A stretch of DNA of 64,000 nucleotides, taken from the NCBI RefSeq assembly GCF_022213065.1, contig NZ_JAKLJA010000008.1:1-64000 (forward strand), read 5' to 3'. The notes under the pieces were generated by a model, which made no database searches, had not been told where the DNA came from, and worked only from the letters and a program-made list of their open reading frames with translations. Both the position numbers and the translations under genes were made by a program. Below are positions 1 through 10,779 of the stretch, in pieces; the first letter of the stretch is position 1; the number at the start of each line of letters is the position of its first letter. The stretch is from Paraburkholderia tagetis (GTDB lineage Bacteria > Pseudomonadota > Gammaproteobacteria > Burkholderiales > Burkholderiaceae).

Positions 1-158
1 TCGTACGAGAAGTCGTGCGCGCCGAAGAAGAGCACGAGCAGCACGATGGTGTAGATCGCCATGATCACGGCGGTGGCGCGCTGGGCCATCCAGTCGCGCA
101 GGCCGTAGTGCGCGCCCACGACGAGGCGCTTCGGACCGATTCCGTTTTTAGCCGACAT
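1..158 (-). CDS. sdhD: Succinate dehydrogenase membrane anchor subunit SdhD (partial, N-terminal part)
   Basis: Only the first 52 codons lie in the window; the gene runs off the left edge. The peptide starts MSAKNGIGPKRLVVGAHYG and contains the conserved GLRDWMAQRATAV stretch, followed by the first membrane helix (about residues 31-46). SdhD with SdhC anchors complex II in the inner membrane and helps bind heme b and ubiquinone. The start codon is 3 bases after the sdhC stop, so the two are translationally linked; sdhA and sdhB are expected further left (family knowledge, not seen). Confidence 0.9.
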   Translation of the reverse strand, partial: MSAKNGIGPKRLVVGAHYGLRDWMAQRATAVIMAIYTIVLLVLFFGAHDFSY

Positions 159-161
159 TTT

Positions 162-578
162 TTAGAACGCTCCGAAGAGTTTGGCCGCGAAGGCGATCGT
201 GAGGATCGTGGAGATGACAACGACCACGAGCGAGGTCGACTTGCCTTTTTCCTTGCTCACGAGGTCATGGCTGAAGTCCATGAACAGGTGGCGCACGCCG
301 GCGCAGAAGTGAAAGAGGAAGGCCCAGCCGAGGACCAGCACGATGAGCTTGACGATGACGTTGGAGAGGAAGCCCTTGAAGACCTCGAAGCTGAGCTCGG
401 AGGTGAGGCTCTGGTCAAACAGGAACAGGATGAAAGGCAGGAACAGGAACAACAGCGCACCACTGACGCGGTGGCCGATCGACACGCGGCCCGCGAGCGG
501 CAGGCGGTATGCGAGCAATATCTGCCCAAGCCCGATGTTCCGGTATTCCGGCCTCGGTTTTTTTGTGGCTTCTGCCAT
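162..578 (-). CDS. sdhC: Succinate dehydrogenase cytochrome b556 subunit SdhC
   Basis: This 138-residue protein has three membrane helices (about 38-56, 70-92, 113-135), the family size. Residues 33-40 (SIGHRVSG) match the quinone-site signature. The HFCAGVRHLFMD segment (90-101) carries the candidate axial heme ligand His90, by analogy with His84 of E. coli SdhC. It is the first gene of an sdhCDAB-type operon reading leftwards, and membrane complex II links the TCA cycle to the quinone pool. The 147 bases between it and the GntR gene are AT-richer than the surroundings and presumably hold the operon promoter. Confidence 0.95.
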   Translation of the reverse strand: MAEATKKPRPEYRNIGLGQILLAYRLPLAGRVSIGHRVSGALLFLFLPFILFLFDQSLTSELSFEVFKGFLSNVIVKLIVLVLGWAFLFHFCAGVRHLFMDFSHDLVSKEKGKSTSLVVVVISTILTIAFAAKLFGAF

Positions 579-725
579 GCTAGACCCCTACTATGTGTTA
601 ACACTAATACGCAATTTTAGCGCCTTTTTATATCGCGCTGCAGCGAAATCCGCCGCTGGAACCACGGATCCGCGCGCGATGCAAGCGCATGGGAAGTGCC
701 CGCACGCCTCGCGCGGACACTCTCT

Positions 726-1538
726 TCAACTCAAGTCATTTTGATAGTAGTACCCAGTTGTGACATACCAACCGCGGCGCACTTCGACCGGACGGTCTCC
801 ATAGGTATAGGACACGCGGTCGACAGATAGCAATGGAAAACCAGCCGGAACTTTGAGCAGATCAGCGACGGCGGGCTCCGCGGCGACGGCGCGGATCTTC
901 TCGGTCGCACGAATCATGCGCGTGCCGAAATCGGCTTCGAACATGGCATAGAGTGGGCCCTTGTACTCGGCGAGCCGCTCGGCGGTCAGGCCGCGGAACA
1001 CGCCGCCGGGCAACCAGATTTCATCGAGCACGGTGCTCTCGCCGTCGAACTGCAGCAGCCGCTTGATCAGCACCACCGGGTCGGCGGGTTTCAGATCCAG
1101 CTGGCGCGCGATCTCGGCGGAAGCGCGCAGGCGCCGGCATTCGAGCAGCCTGCTTACGTGGGGATGCTCCGCGCCGTCGTCGGCCAGCAATCGCAGGAAA
1201 CGGAACTGGGCGCGCTCTTCATTGTGCGTCGCAACAAATGTGCCCTTGCCCTGGCGGCGCACCAGCAGGTTTTCGGCGGCCAGTTCATCGATCGCCTTGC
1301 GCACGGTCCCCTGGCTCACCTTGTAGCGGGCGGCCAGTTCGACTTCGCTGGGGATGATTTCGCCGGGCTTCCATTCGCCGGACACGAGGCTCTGCGTGAT
1401 GAGCCCCTTGATCTGCTGATAAAGCGGGCTGAAGGTAGGAGACGTAGCAGCCGCGGAGGTGGGCGCAGACGCAGGGGCCCCACTCTCGGGAGCGGTGGAA
1501 TTCGCGTTGCTGACCGGGTTCGCACTCATGGCGCGCAT
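726..1538 (-). CDS. GntR-family regulator with UTRA effector domain
   Basis: The 270-residue protein has a low-complexity Ala/Pro/Ser N-terminus (1-35), a GntR winged helix (about 38-103, including PSEVELAARYKVSQGTVRKA and the wing RRQGKGTFVA), and a UTRA ligand domain (about 120-265), so it is of the HutC type. It lies upstream of sdhC on the same strand and diverges from mdh, so TCA-block genes are the likely targets. A perfect 20-bp palindrome 46 bases upstream of the start is the likely operator. ATG at 1538 was chosen; ATG at 1529 is possible, and neither has a convincing ribosome-binding site. The ligand is unknown. Confidence 0.9.
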   Translation of the reverse strand: MRAMSANPVSNANSTAPESGAPASAPTSAAATSPTFSPLYQQIKGLITQSLVSGEWKPGEIIPSEVELAARYKVSQGTVRKAIDELAAENLLVRRQGKGTFVATHNEERAQFRFLRLLADDGAEHPHVSRLLECRRLRASAEIARQLDLKPADPVVLIKRLLQFDGESTVLDEIWLPGGVFRGLTAERLAEYKGPLYAMFEADFGTRMIRATEKIRAVAAEPAVADLLKVPAGFPLLSVDRVSYTYGDRPVEVRRGWYVTTGYYYQNDLS

Positions 1539-1584
1539 TTCAACATAAAGCCCCCCGGAAATCTACCCTTTTGGCAGCAATAGA

Positions 1585-1604
1585 TATGTCTTATATAAGA
1601 CATA
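1585..1604. promoter_or_regulatory. Perfect 20-bp palindromic operator for the GntR-type regulator
   Basis: TATGTCTTATATAAGACATA is a perfect palindrome in the divergent region between the GntR gene and mdh. A symmetric site beside a HutC-type GntR gene fits autoregulation, and it lies just upstream of the plus-strand promoter-like sequence at 1613-1641. Binding by this regulator is inferred. Confidence 0.65.
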
Positions 1605-1612
1605 AGATAGTG

Positions 1613-1641
1613 TTGACTTTGCCTCCCCCGGCTCCTAAACT
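1613..1641 (+). promoter_or_regulatory. Candidate sigma-70 promoter reading toward mdh
   Basis: TTGACT (1613-1618) and TAAACT (1636-1641) are separated by 17 bases, a good sigma-70 match in a GC-rich genome. The -35 hexamer begins 8 bases after the palindrome, so a bound regulator could affect this promoter. A start near 1648 would give mdh a leader of about 460 nt. Confidence 0.5.
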
Positions 1642-2109
1642 GCCGGACGAGCAAGGGTTTGCGGGCAGATTCCGGTCGACTTGAAAGGACGCGAAAGGAT
1701 CTGCAGGCAGCATCCACCTCGTGGCGAGTTGCGTCGCAGGGCCGCCTTGCAATCATGCTGTTCCTCCATGCAGTAGAGGTTTCGATCCGCCCAAGCCGGC
1801 GCGCAGTCGTAAAACACCCGCGCGGCGCCTCGTGGACCGTCCCACGCGAGCTGTAAGCAGGAGCCGGCACACGCGAAGCGGCCCGCGTCGGGCGTCCCTC
1901 TCCAGGACGCATCCCACCCGGGAGGCCGCGTTCCCATTGCTTTGTCGCACAGGTTTATGGCGGCCCGCCTCCCGGCGCGCGGCGCGATGCCGGCAAGGCC
2001 TCGCATGCACACCCGGAAAAGGTCCGCCGGATTCACGAACGCTTCGCGTAACGCGCATATAGAATGGCGTTTTACCTTGGCGTCTAACGCATCTTCCTGG
2101 AGATTTTCA
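1642..2109 (+). other. Long non-coding stretch upstream of mdh
   Basis: About 470 bases with no convincing gene in either strand. The open frames here are short, lack ribosome-binding sites and resemble nothing I recognise. If the promoter at 1613-1641 is used, this is the mdh leader RNA. I see no clear riboswitch or terminator in it. The only clear translation signal is the GGAG at 2099-2102 serving mdh. Confidence 0.4.
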
Positions 2110-3096
2110 ATGGCTAAGTCCGCAAAGCGCGTTGCCGTCACTGGCGCCGCAGGTCAGATCGCTTACTCCCTGCTGTTCCGCATTGCGAACGGCGACCTGC
2201 TCGGCAAGGATCAGCCCGTCATCCTGCAACTGCTCGACCTGCCGCAAGCGCAAGCCGCCGTCAAGGGCGTCGTGATGGAACTGGACGACTGCGCATTCCC
2301 GCTGCTCGAAGGCGTGGTCATCACCGACGACCCCAAGGTCGCATTCAAGGACGCCGACGTCGCCCTGCTGGTTGGCGCACGTCCGCGCTCGAAGGGCATG
2401 GAGCGCAAGGACCTGCTCTCGGCCAACGCCGAAATCTTCACGGTTCAGGGCAAGGCGCTGAACGACGTCGCGAGCCGCGACGTGAAGGTGCTGGTCGTCG
2501 GCAACCCGGCCAACACGAACGCCTACATCGCGATGAAGTCGGCCCCGGATCTGCCGAAGAAGAACTTCACCGCCATGCTGCGTCTGGACCACAACCGCGC
2601 GCTCTCGCAACTGGCCGCCAAGTCGGGCAAGCCGGTCGCTTCGATCGAGAAGCTCGCCGTGTGGGGCAACCACTCGCCCACGATGTACCCCGACTTCCGT
2701 GTCGCAACGGTGGACGGCCAGTCGCTGACCAAGCTGATCAACGACGACGAATGGAACCGCAACACGTTCATCCCGACCGTCGGCAAGCGCGGCGCGGCGA
2801 TCATCGAAGCACGCGGCCTCTCGTCGGCAGCATCGGCGGCCAACGCAGCGATCGATCACGTGCGTGACTGGGTCCTCGGCACGAACGGCAAGTGGGTCAC
2901 GATGGGCATTCCGTCGGACGGCTCGTATGGCATCCCCGAAGACATCATCTACGGCGTGCCCGTGACCTGCGAAAACGGCGAATACAAGCGCGTCGAAGGC
3001 CTCGAAATCGACGCGTTCTCGCGCGAGAAGATGGACGGCACGCTCAACGAGCTGCTCGAAGAGCGCGACGGCGTGGCTCACCTGCTCGGCAAGTAA
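2110..3096 (+). CDS. mdh: Malate dehydrogenase (NAD-dependent)
   Basis: This 328-residue cytosolic enzyme interconverts malate and oxaloacetate with NAD. It shows the nucleotide loop [11 protein letters not shown] (10-20), substrate-binding arginines in [11 protein letters not shown] (89-99), catalytic Asp160 in LRLDHNRA and catalytic His188 in [12 protein letters not shown]. Length and sequence match the LDH-like cytosolic MDH type 2 of Burkholderia. The ATG at 2110 is preceded by GGAG at 2099-2102; an open frame extends upstream but has no better start. An intrinsic terminator follows at 3109-3149, so mdh is probably mostly transcribed alone. Confidence 0.97.
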   Translation: MAKSAKRVAVTGAAGQIAYSLLFRIANGDLLGKDQPVILQLLDLPQAQAAVKGVVMELDDCAFPLLEGVVITDDPKVAFKDADVALLVGARPRSKGMERKDLLSANAEIFTVQGKALNDVASRDVKVLVVGNPANTNAYIAMKSAPDLPKKNFTAMLRLDHNRALSQLAAKSGKPVASIEKLAVWGNHSPTMYPDFRVATVDGQSLTKLINDDEWNRNTFIPTVGKRGAAIIEARGLSSAASAANAAIDHVRDWVLGTNGKWVTMGIPSDGSYGIPEDIIYGVPVTCENGEYKRVEGLEIDAFSREKMDGTLNELLEERDGVAHLLGK

Positions 3097-3108
3097 GTCC
3101 AGCCAGAC

Positions 3109-3149
3109 AAACCGGGACTCCGTGGCTGCACGACGGGTTCCGGTTTTTT
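3109..3149 (+). terminator. Intrinsic terminator after mdh
   Basis: AAACCGGGACTC (3109-3120) pairs with GGGTTCCGGTTT (3135-3146), allowing one G-U pair and one mismatch, and the hairpin runs into a T-run (3144-3149). Confidence 0.7.
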
Positions 3150-3350
3150 GCGCGTCGAGGCCTTCTTGTCGTTCCGAAGCCTCTCGACGCGCAGATGCGC
3201 GAGCGCCGCGGCCCAGGCCGCCTGTCTCGCGTCTGATGGCAGCCCCCTGATCCGCACGCGCCTTGCGGGACGCTGCCCGCAAGCACCCTCCGCAGCAGGG
3301 TGCGTCCGAATCAGGCTACTCCTCCCAACATTCGACCCCTGACGCCGACG

Positions 3351-4355
3351 ATGCGCGCCCTCCCCCCCGCCGAAGTGCTCTTTGACGGCGAAGCGCCGCC
3401 CGCCCTCCTGCCCGTGTGCGACCACTACGCGGGCAGCGAGAAGCTGATGTTGAAATCGCTCGCGCTGCAGCAACAGCTCGGCCCGGTATTCGACATCACG
3501 CTCGACTGCGAAGACGGCGCCCAGGTCGGCCACGAGGCCGGGCACGCGGAGCTCGTCGCGTCGCTGATCGGCGGCGAGCACGACCGCTTCGCCCGCGTGG
3601 GCGTGCGCATTCACGACTTCCATCATCCCCATTGGCGTGACGACGTGCGCCTGATCCTGCGCGCCGCAAAGCGCGCGCCGGCCTTCATCACGCTGCCGAA
3701 GATCCGCGCCGTGGGCGACGCCGCCGAAATGACGGCGTTCATCGAGGCCACGCGCATCGAGATGGGCATCGAAAAACCCATTCCCGTGCAACTGCTCGTC
3801 GAAACGCATGGTGCGCTCGCGCGCGTGTTCGACCTCGCCGCGCTGCGCGGCGTCGAGGCGCTCAGCTTCGGGCTGATGGACTTCGTCTCCGCGCACGACG
3901 GCGCGATTCCCGACTCCGCCATGCGCTCGCCGGGCCAGTTCGACCACCCGCTCGTGCGCCGCGCGAAGCTGGAAATCGCGGCGGCCTGCCATGCGTTCGG
4001 CAAGGTTCCGTCGCACAACGTCAGCACGGAAGTGCGCGACATGGAAGTCGTCGCAAACGACGCGCGCCGCGCGCGCAATGAATTCGGCTACACGCGCATG
4101 TGGAGCATCCATCCGGCACAGATTCCGGCCATCGTCGCCGCGTTCGCGCCGCGCGACGAGGAAATCGCCACCGCCGCCGAAATCCTGCTTGCCGCCCAAG
4201 CTGCGCAATGGGGTCCGACGCGCCATGGCGATACGCTGCACGACCGCGCGAGCTACCGCTACTACTGGTCCGTGCTGCGCCGCGCGCGGGCGACGGGGCG
4301 CGCCGTGCCCGCCGAAGCCGCGCCGCTGTTCGGCTCCAGTGCGGCTATTTCATGA
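3351..4355 (+). CDS. HpcH/HpaI aldolase / CitE-like CoA-ester lyase
   Basis: The 334-residue protein is a CitE-superfamily lyase. Visible motifs are DITLDCEDGAQ (Mg-binding acidic loop), VGVRIHDFHHP, ITLPKIR, LLVETHGAL, SFGLMDFVSAHDG and the C-terminal MWSIHPAQI. Such enzymes cleave or form acyl-CoA esters such as malyl-CoA or beta-methylmalyl-CoA; the exact substrate cannot be read from sequence. Position between mdh and a PrpD-like gene suggests C4/C5 acid metabolism. ATG 3351 is chosen because homology starts there; an upstream start at 3300 would add 17 residues without domain character. Confidence 0.85.
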   Translation: MRALPPAEVLFDGEAPPALLPVCDHYAGSEKLMLKSLALQQQLGPVFDITLDCEDGAQVGHEAGHAELVASLIGGEHDRFARVGVRIHDFHHPHWRDDVRLILRAAKRAPAFITLPKIRAVGDAAEMTAFIEATRIEMGIEKPIPVQLLVETHGALARVFDLAALRGVEALSFGLMDFVSAHDGAIPDSAMRSPGQFDHPLVRRAKLEIAAACHAFGKVPSHNVSTEVRDMEVVANDARRARNEFGYTRMWSIHPAQIPAIVAAFAPRDEEIATAAEILLAAQAAQWGPTRHGDTLHDRASYRYYWSVLRRARATGRAVPAEAAPLFGSSAAIS

Positions 4356-4515
4356 ATGGCGAACGTATTTTTTTTCAGATCGGAAAAATCTGAGCCGGTA
4401 CTGGCAAATAGGTGAAAATAGCGTCCGCTGCGTGCTTTCGGGGCGCGCGCAGTGCAACCGGCGGCTGCACCCCGCAGCCGCGCACTGATCAACCGATTTA
4501 GAGAGATAAAGGTCC

Positions 4516-5043
4516 ATGAAGAAACTGCTGATCGCTACCGTTATCGGCGCGCTGTCCACGACGATGATGCTGGCAGCCACCGAAGCCGCCGCGCAAACCC
4601 CGTCGACGACCGCCAAGGCCAAGAAGCCGGCACCGAAGCACCGCATCATCAAGCGCAAGACCAACCCGGCCAAGGAAGCGAAGGTCGATCCGATCCCGGT
4701 GGGCGCCGAGCACTGGTCGTGCGCCGAAGGCATGGCCTTCGACCTGAAGGGCGACATGGCGCGTGACCAGATCGTCACCGTTCACTGGGCGAACAAGAAC
4801 TACAACCTGCCGCGCCAGACCACGACGACGGGCGCAGACCGCTTCCATGACGCCGCAACCGGCCTCGACCTGGTCGTGATCCCGACCAAGGCCATGCTGT
4901 TCTCGGACAAGGACAGCTCGCGTCTGGCCGACGAGTGCAAGACCGTCGCCATGCAGCAAGGCGCGATGGCGCCGACCCAGGCTCAAGCGCTGAGCCCGGA
5001 GAACCACGCTCCGGCGAGCGCCAGCGCCGCAGCCGCCCAGTAA
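4516..5043 (+). CDS. Exported protein with MliC-like C-terminal pattern
   Basis: The 175-residue protein has a Sec signal peptide (MKKLLIATVIGAL then ...AAA-Q near residue 27), a Lys/Pro-rich linker (32-58) and a compact domain (about 65-148) followed by an Ala-rich tail. The domain has a Cys pair (WSC and ADEC), then YNLPR and TGADRFHDAATGL, which resembles the order of conserved elements in MliC-type lysozyme inhibitors. That assignment is an inference from pattern only. A ribosome-binding site (AAAGG) precedes the ATG. It sits 21 bases upstream of the PrpD-like gene and is probably co-transcribed, although its role there is unclear. Confidence 0.75.
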   Translation: MKKLLIATVIGALSTTMMLAATEAAAQTPSTTAKAKKPAPKHRIIKRKTNPAKEAKVDPIPVGAEHWSCAEGMAFDLKGDMARDQIVTVHWANKNYNLPRQTTTTGADRFHDAATGLDLVVIPTKAMLFSDKDSSRLADECKTVAMQQGAMAPTQAQALSPENHAPASASAAAAQ

Positions 5044-5064
5044 GGACGGCAACAGGACGCCTCG

Positions 5065-6516
5065 ATGTCCGCACACGTCTCCAACGTCAGGCGGCAGCCG
5101 GATCAGGTCCTGGTCGACATCGTCGACTACGTCCTCGATTTCGGGATCGACAGCGCGCTCGCGCTGTCGACGGCGCGCTACTGCCTGCTGGACACGCTCG
5201 GCTGCGGGCTCGAGGCGCTCTCCTACCCCGCCTGCACCAAGCTGCTGGGACCGATCGTGCCGGGCACGGTCGTCCCGCACGGCGCGAAAGTGCCGGGCAC
5301 GCAATTCCAGCTCGATCCGGTTCAGGCCGCGTTCAACATCGGCGCGATGATCCGCTGGCTCGACTTCAACGACACCTGGCTCGCCGCCGAATGGGGCCAT
5401 CCGTCGGACAACCTGGGTGGCATTCTCGCGACCGCCGACTGGCTTTCGCGCACCGCCGTCTCCCAGGGCAAGCCGCCGCTCACCATGAAGCACGTGCTCG
5501 TAGCCATGGTGAAGGCGCACGAGATCCAGGGCTGCATTGCACTGGAAAACTCGTTCAACAAGGTCGGCCTCGACCACGTATTGCTCGTGAAGCTCGCCTC
5601 GACCGCCGTAGTCGGGCACATGATCGGCCTGACGCGCGACGAGCTCATCAACGCCGTTTCGCTCGCGATGGTCGACGGCCAGTCGCTGCGCACCTACCGC
5701 CACGCGCCCAATACCGGCTCGCGCAAGTCGTGGGCCGCCGGCGACGCCACCTCGCGCGCCGTGCGCCTCGCGCTGATCGCGAAGACGGGCGAGATGGGCT
5801 ACCCGTCCGCGCTCACGGCAAAAACCTGGGGCTTCTACGACGTCTCGTTCAAGGGCCAGCCGTTCCGGTTCCAGCGTCCGTATGGCTCGTACGTGATGGA
5901 AAACGTGCTGTTCAAGATTTCGTTCCCCGCCGAATTCCACGCGCAGACCGCAGCCGAAGCCGCGATGACACTGCACGGCGTGCTCGCGCAGCGCGGTTTG
6001 ACGGCACAGGACATCAAGCGCATCACCATTCGCACGCACGAAGCGGCGATCCGTATCATCGACAAGACCGGGCCGCTCGCGAACCCGGCCGACCGCGACC
6101 ACTGCATCCAGTACATGGTGGCCGTGCCGCTCATCTTCGGGCGCCTCACGGCCGCCGACTATGAAGACGACGTCGCGCAGGACCCGCGCATCGACGCCTT
6201 GCGCGCGAAGACGGCCTGCGTCGAAGACCCGCAGTTCACGAAGGATTATCACGACCCGCTCAAGCGTTCGATCGCGAATGCGCTCACCGTCGAACTCAAC
6301 GACGGCACGATGCTCGAGGAAGTCGTGGTGGAATACCCAATCGGCCACAAGCGGCGCCGCGACGAAGGCACGCCGCTTCTGATCGAGAAGTTCAGAACCA
6401 ACCTCGCGCGCCGCTTCCCCGCGAAGCAGCAGCAGGCGATTCTCGATGTCTCGCTCGATGCGGCACGGCTCGATGCCATGCCCGTCAACGAGTACATAGA
6501 CTTGTACGTCATCTGA
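5065..6516 (+). CDS. prpD: MmgE/PrpD-family 2-methylcitrate dehydratase
   Basis: The 483-residue protein matches PrpD in length and in motifs such as [10 protein letters not shown] near the N-terminus, [19 protein letters not shown] (about 112-130), ALVDG-like [16 protein letters not shown] and [13 protein letters not shown]. PrpD dehydrates 2-methylcitrate in propionate catabolism and also has aconitase side activity. No prpB or prpC is present in the window, and an aconitase gene follows 68 bases downstream, so a role beside AcnA is plausible. Symbol assigned by family. Confidence 0.88.
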   Translation: MSAHVSNVRRQPDQVLVDIVDYVLDFGIDSALALSTARYCLLDTLGCGLEALSYPACTKLLGPIVPGTVVPHGAKVPGTQFQLDPVQAAFNIGAMIRWLDFNDTWLAAEWGHPSDNLGGILATADWLSRTAVSQGKPPLTMKHVLVAMVKAHEIQGCIALENSFNKVGLDHVLLVKLASTAVVGHMIGLTRDELINAVSLAMVDGQSLRTYRHAPNTGSRKSWAAGDATSRAVRLALIAKTGEMGYPSALTAKTWGFYDVSFKGQPFRFQRPYGSYVMENVLFKISFPAEFHAQTAAEAAMTLHGVLAQRGLTAQDIKRITIRTHEAAIRIIDKTGPLANPADRDHCIQYMVAVPLIFGRLTAADYEDDVAQDPRIDALRAKTACVEDPQFTKDYHDPLKRSIANALTVELNDGTMLEEVVVEYPIGHKRRRDEGTPLLIEKFRTNLARRFPAKQQQAILDVSLDAARLDAMPVNEYIDLYVI

Positions 6517-6584
6517 GCAATCAGGCAGGCAGCACACGTATAGTAGTAAAGCGTTATTTCCGCGATCAAACGAAGGAAAACACC

Positions 6585-9302
<2,718 letters not shown>

Positions 9303-9319
9303 GCAGGCAGTTTTGCAGG

Positions 9320-9382
9320 GACGGCATCCGGCAACGGATGCCGTCAAACTTGAAGGCCCGGCGCAAGTCGGGCTTTTTTTTT
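9320..9382 (+). terminator. Hairpin plus intrinsic terminator after acnA
   Basis: GACGGCATCCG (9320-9330) and CGGATGCCGTC (9335-9345) form a perfect 11-bp stem with a GCAA tetraloop. A second stem, GCCCG/CGGGC (9356-9360, 9369-9373), runs straight into nine T (9374-9382). The first hairpin may stabilise the 3' end and the second terminates. Confidence 0.85.
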
Positions 9383-9384
9383 CG

Positions 9385-9485
9385 TTGCTGGGAATTTTTG
9401 AAAGGCGTAACGTAGATTCGCCTCTTGAGAACAGGCGAGCCTTATGACCCCGGCCGAGCGACATTGTCCCGACCGGGGTTTTTTC
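9385..9485 (+). ncRNA. Candidate small RNA between acnA and yigZ
   Basis: Promoter-like TTGCTG (9385-9390) and TAACGT (9408-9413) have a 17-base spacer. They are followed by a small hairpin TCGCCT/AGGCGA (9418-9423, 9433-9438) and a strong intrinsic terminator, ACCCCGG/CCGGGGT (9447-9453, 9473-9479) with six T. The acnA transcript already ends at 9382, so this second terminator needs its own transcript of about 65 nt. No ORF with a ribosome-binding site is inside. Inferred from layout only. Confidence 0.45.
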
Positions 9486-9557
9486 TGTGCGTTTGCTGGG
9501 GAGAGACTTCAGGAGAAGCGCGGCGCAAGACCTGCGGCGCCGCGACGAATTCGATAT

Positions 9558-9651
9558 ATGACGGATCACCGAATGAGGAGTTCGGCGTCGCTCCAGCCAG
9601 AGCTAGACCCGTCATGAAACGTATTATCGGCCCTGGAGGCCGATCCGTCAT
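9558..9651. other. Multi-stem structured segment (possible RNA)
   Basis: ATGACGGATC (9558-9567) and GATCCGTCAT (9642-9651) form a perfect 10-bp closing stem. It encloses CCGAA/TTCGG (9569-9573, 9581-9585) and ATCGGCC/GGCCGAT (9626-9632, 9638-9644, partly overlapping the outer stem). CCGTCAT also occurs at 9609-9615, giving ATGACGG a second possible partner. The remaining bases 9652-9832 upstream of yigZ hold only a 14-bp tandem repeat; no gene was found. Confidence 0.35.
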
Positions 9652-9742
9652 TAGCGTAAGTCGCAAGAAACCGTTACGTAAACTGTGGGATTGCGGGAAG
9701 GGGCCTGGGCACCGCGGCCGGACACCTGCGAACGGACGCCGC

Positions 9743-9812
9743 CGGGCGCCCCTGACCGGGCGTCCCTGACCGGGCGTCCCTGGCCGGGCGCCCCTGGCCG
9801 GGCGCCCCTGAT
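9743..9812. repeat. 14-bp tandem repeat, five units
   Basis: Five consecutive 14-bp units of the form CGGGCG(C/T)CCCTG(A/G)(C/T) run from 9743 to 9812 with only transitions between copies. The array ends 20 bases before the yigZ start codon, so copy-number change would alter its leader. Confidence 0.85.
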
Positions 9813-9832
9813 TACCGCCCGTATCCGCTAAC

Positions 9833-10468
9833 ATGGCGCTAACATCACGCTTCGCCCACGCCGCACTGCCTGCTTTGCCCACTTACACCCTTGCCTCAAC
9901 CGTCAGCGCGGAGCTCGAGATCCGCAAGAGCCGCTTCATCGGTCTCGCGATTCCGGTCGACGACCGCGAAGCGGCCATGGCCGAACTGCGCCGCCTGCGC
10001 GACGAACACCCCACTGCCACGCACGTCTGCTGGGCGCTGCTCGCGGGCGGCCAGTCCGGCATGTCCGACGATGGCGAGCCCTCCGGCACCGCGGGCCGCC
10101 CCATCCTCGAAGTGCTGCGCCATCACGACCTGGACGGCGTGCTTGCCGCAGTGGTGCGCTATTACGGCGGCGTCAAGCTCGGCGCGGGCGGGCTCGTGCG
10201 GGCCTATACCGACGCCATCGCCAGCGCGCTGCACGATGCGCAGCGCGTGGAGCGCATCGCCCAGGCGCGCCTGATCGTGGAGGTGAGTTATGCCGACGAA
10301 ACGCGCGTGCGGCACTGGATCGAGCAGGAGCAGCACACGCTCGCCGACAGCCGCTACACGATGACCGTGCGGCTCACGATCCAGCTTCCCGCCACCGCCC
10401 TCGATGCCGCGCGCGACACGCTGCGCGACCTCACGCAAGGACGCGCGGGCTTTCCCGAGCACGAATGA
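9833..10468 (+). CDS. yigZ: YigZ/IMPACT-family protein
   Basis: The 211-residue protein has the UPF0029 N-domain with RKSRFIGLAIPV, ATHVCWALLAGGQSGMSDDGEPSGTAG and RYYGGVKLGAGGLVRAY (about residues 25-130) and the ferredoxin-like DUF1949 C-domain. The family is linked to translation and ribosome-related control (IMPACT homologues), but the bacterial role is not settled. Length is normal for the family. The ATG follows the 14-bp tandem array; no strong ribosome-binding site is seen. Confidence 0.9.
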   Translation: MALTSRFAHAALPALPTYTLASTVSAELEIRKSRFIGLAIPVDDREAAMAELRRLRDEHPTATHVCWALLAGGQSGMSDDGEPSGTAGRPILEVLRHHDLDGVLAAVVRYYGGVKLGAGGLVRAYTDAIASALHDAQRVERIAQARLIVEVSYADETRVRHWIEQEQHTLADSRYTMTVRLTIQLPATALDAARDTLRDLTQGRAGFPEHE

Positions 10469-10583
10469 GGCAGGCGCGGCACGCGTCTTGCCGATCGCCT
10501 GCACGTTGCACACGCGTTGTGAATACGTTGATTACACAACGCTCGTCGATTAAGCAGCGCTAATACCCATGCCGCGAATGCGC

Positions 10584-10690
10584 AAAAAAAAACCGCCGTA
10601 TGGCGTCGGCGGTTAACAGGGGACGTGAAGAACAACCGCGAATCGACTATCGAATCGATCCGACGTGTCCATCATGGCGAGACAAAATTA
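10584..10690 (-). ncRNA. Candidate short transcript with intrinsic terminator and 20-codon ORF
   Basis: On the minus strand, TTGCGT (10712-10707) and TAATTT (10690-10685) are spaced by 16 bases. Downstream a hairpin AACCGCCG/CGGCGGTT (10591-10598, 10607-10614) is followed by nine T (10592-10584), a clear minus-strand terminator with no annotated gene in front of it. Inside lies a 20-codon frame (10675-10613, MMDTSDRF...HVPC) whose stop overlaps the terminator stem. It has no ribosome-binding site and would be nearly leaderless, so a small RNA is more likely than a peptide gene. The rest of 10469-10852 holds no gene. Confidence 0.45.
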
Positions 10691-10779
10691 AGGCAAACTT
10701 AAACGCACGCAAAAGCGCATAAACCTTGCGCTGTGCGGCATGACGCGCACGCGCCGAAAGCGCAGAATTTCCCGATCGC

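Noticed and set aside
4498..6537. 679-codon minus-strand open frame across the MliC-like and prpD genes
   Set aside because: It is antisense to two well-supported genes, its residue pattern is the Arg/His/Gly/Val-rich shadow typical of GC-rich genomes, and it has no domain.
9743..9812. CRISPR-like appearance of the repeated units
   Set aside because: The 14-bp units are directly adjacent with no spacers and no cas genes are nearby.
9425..9882. Open frames on both strands between acnA and yigZ
   Set aside because: They run through terminators and the 14-bp tandem repeat, lack ribosome-binding sites and show no protein-like composition.
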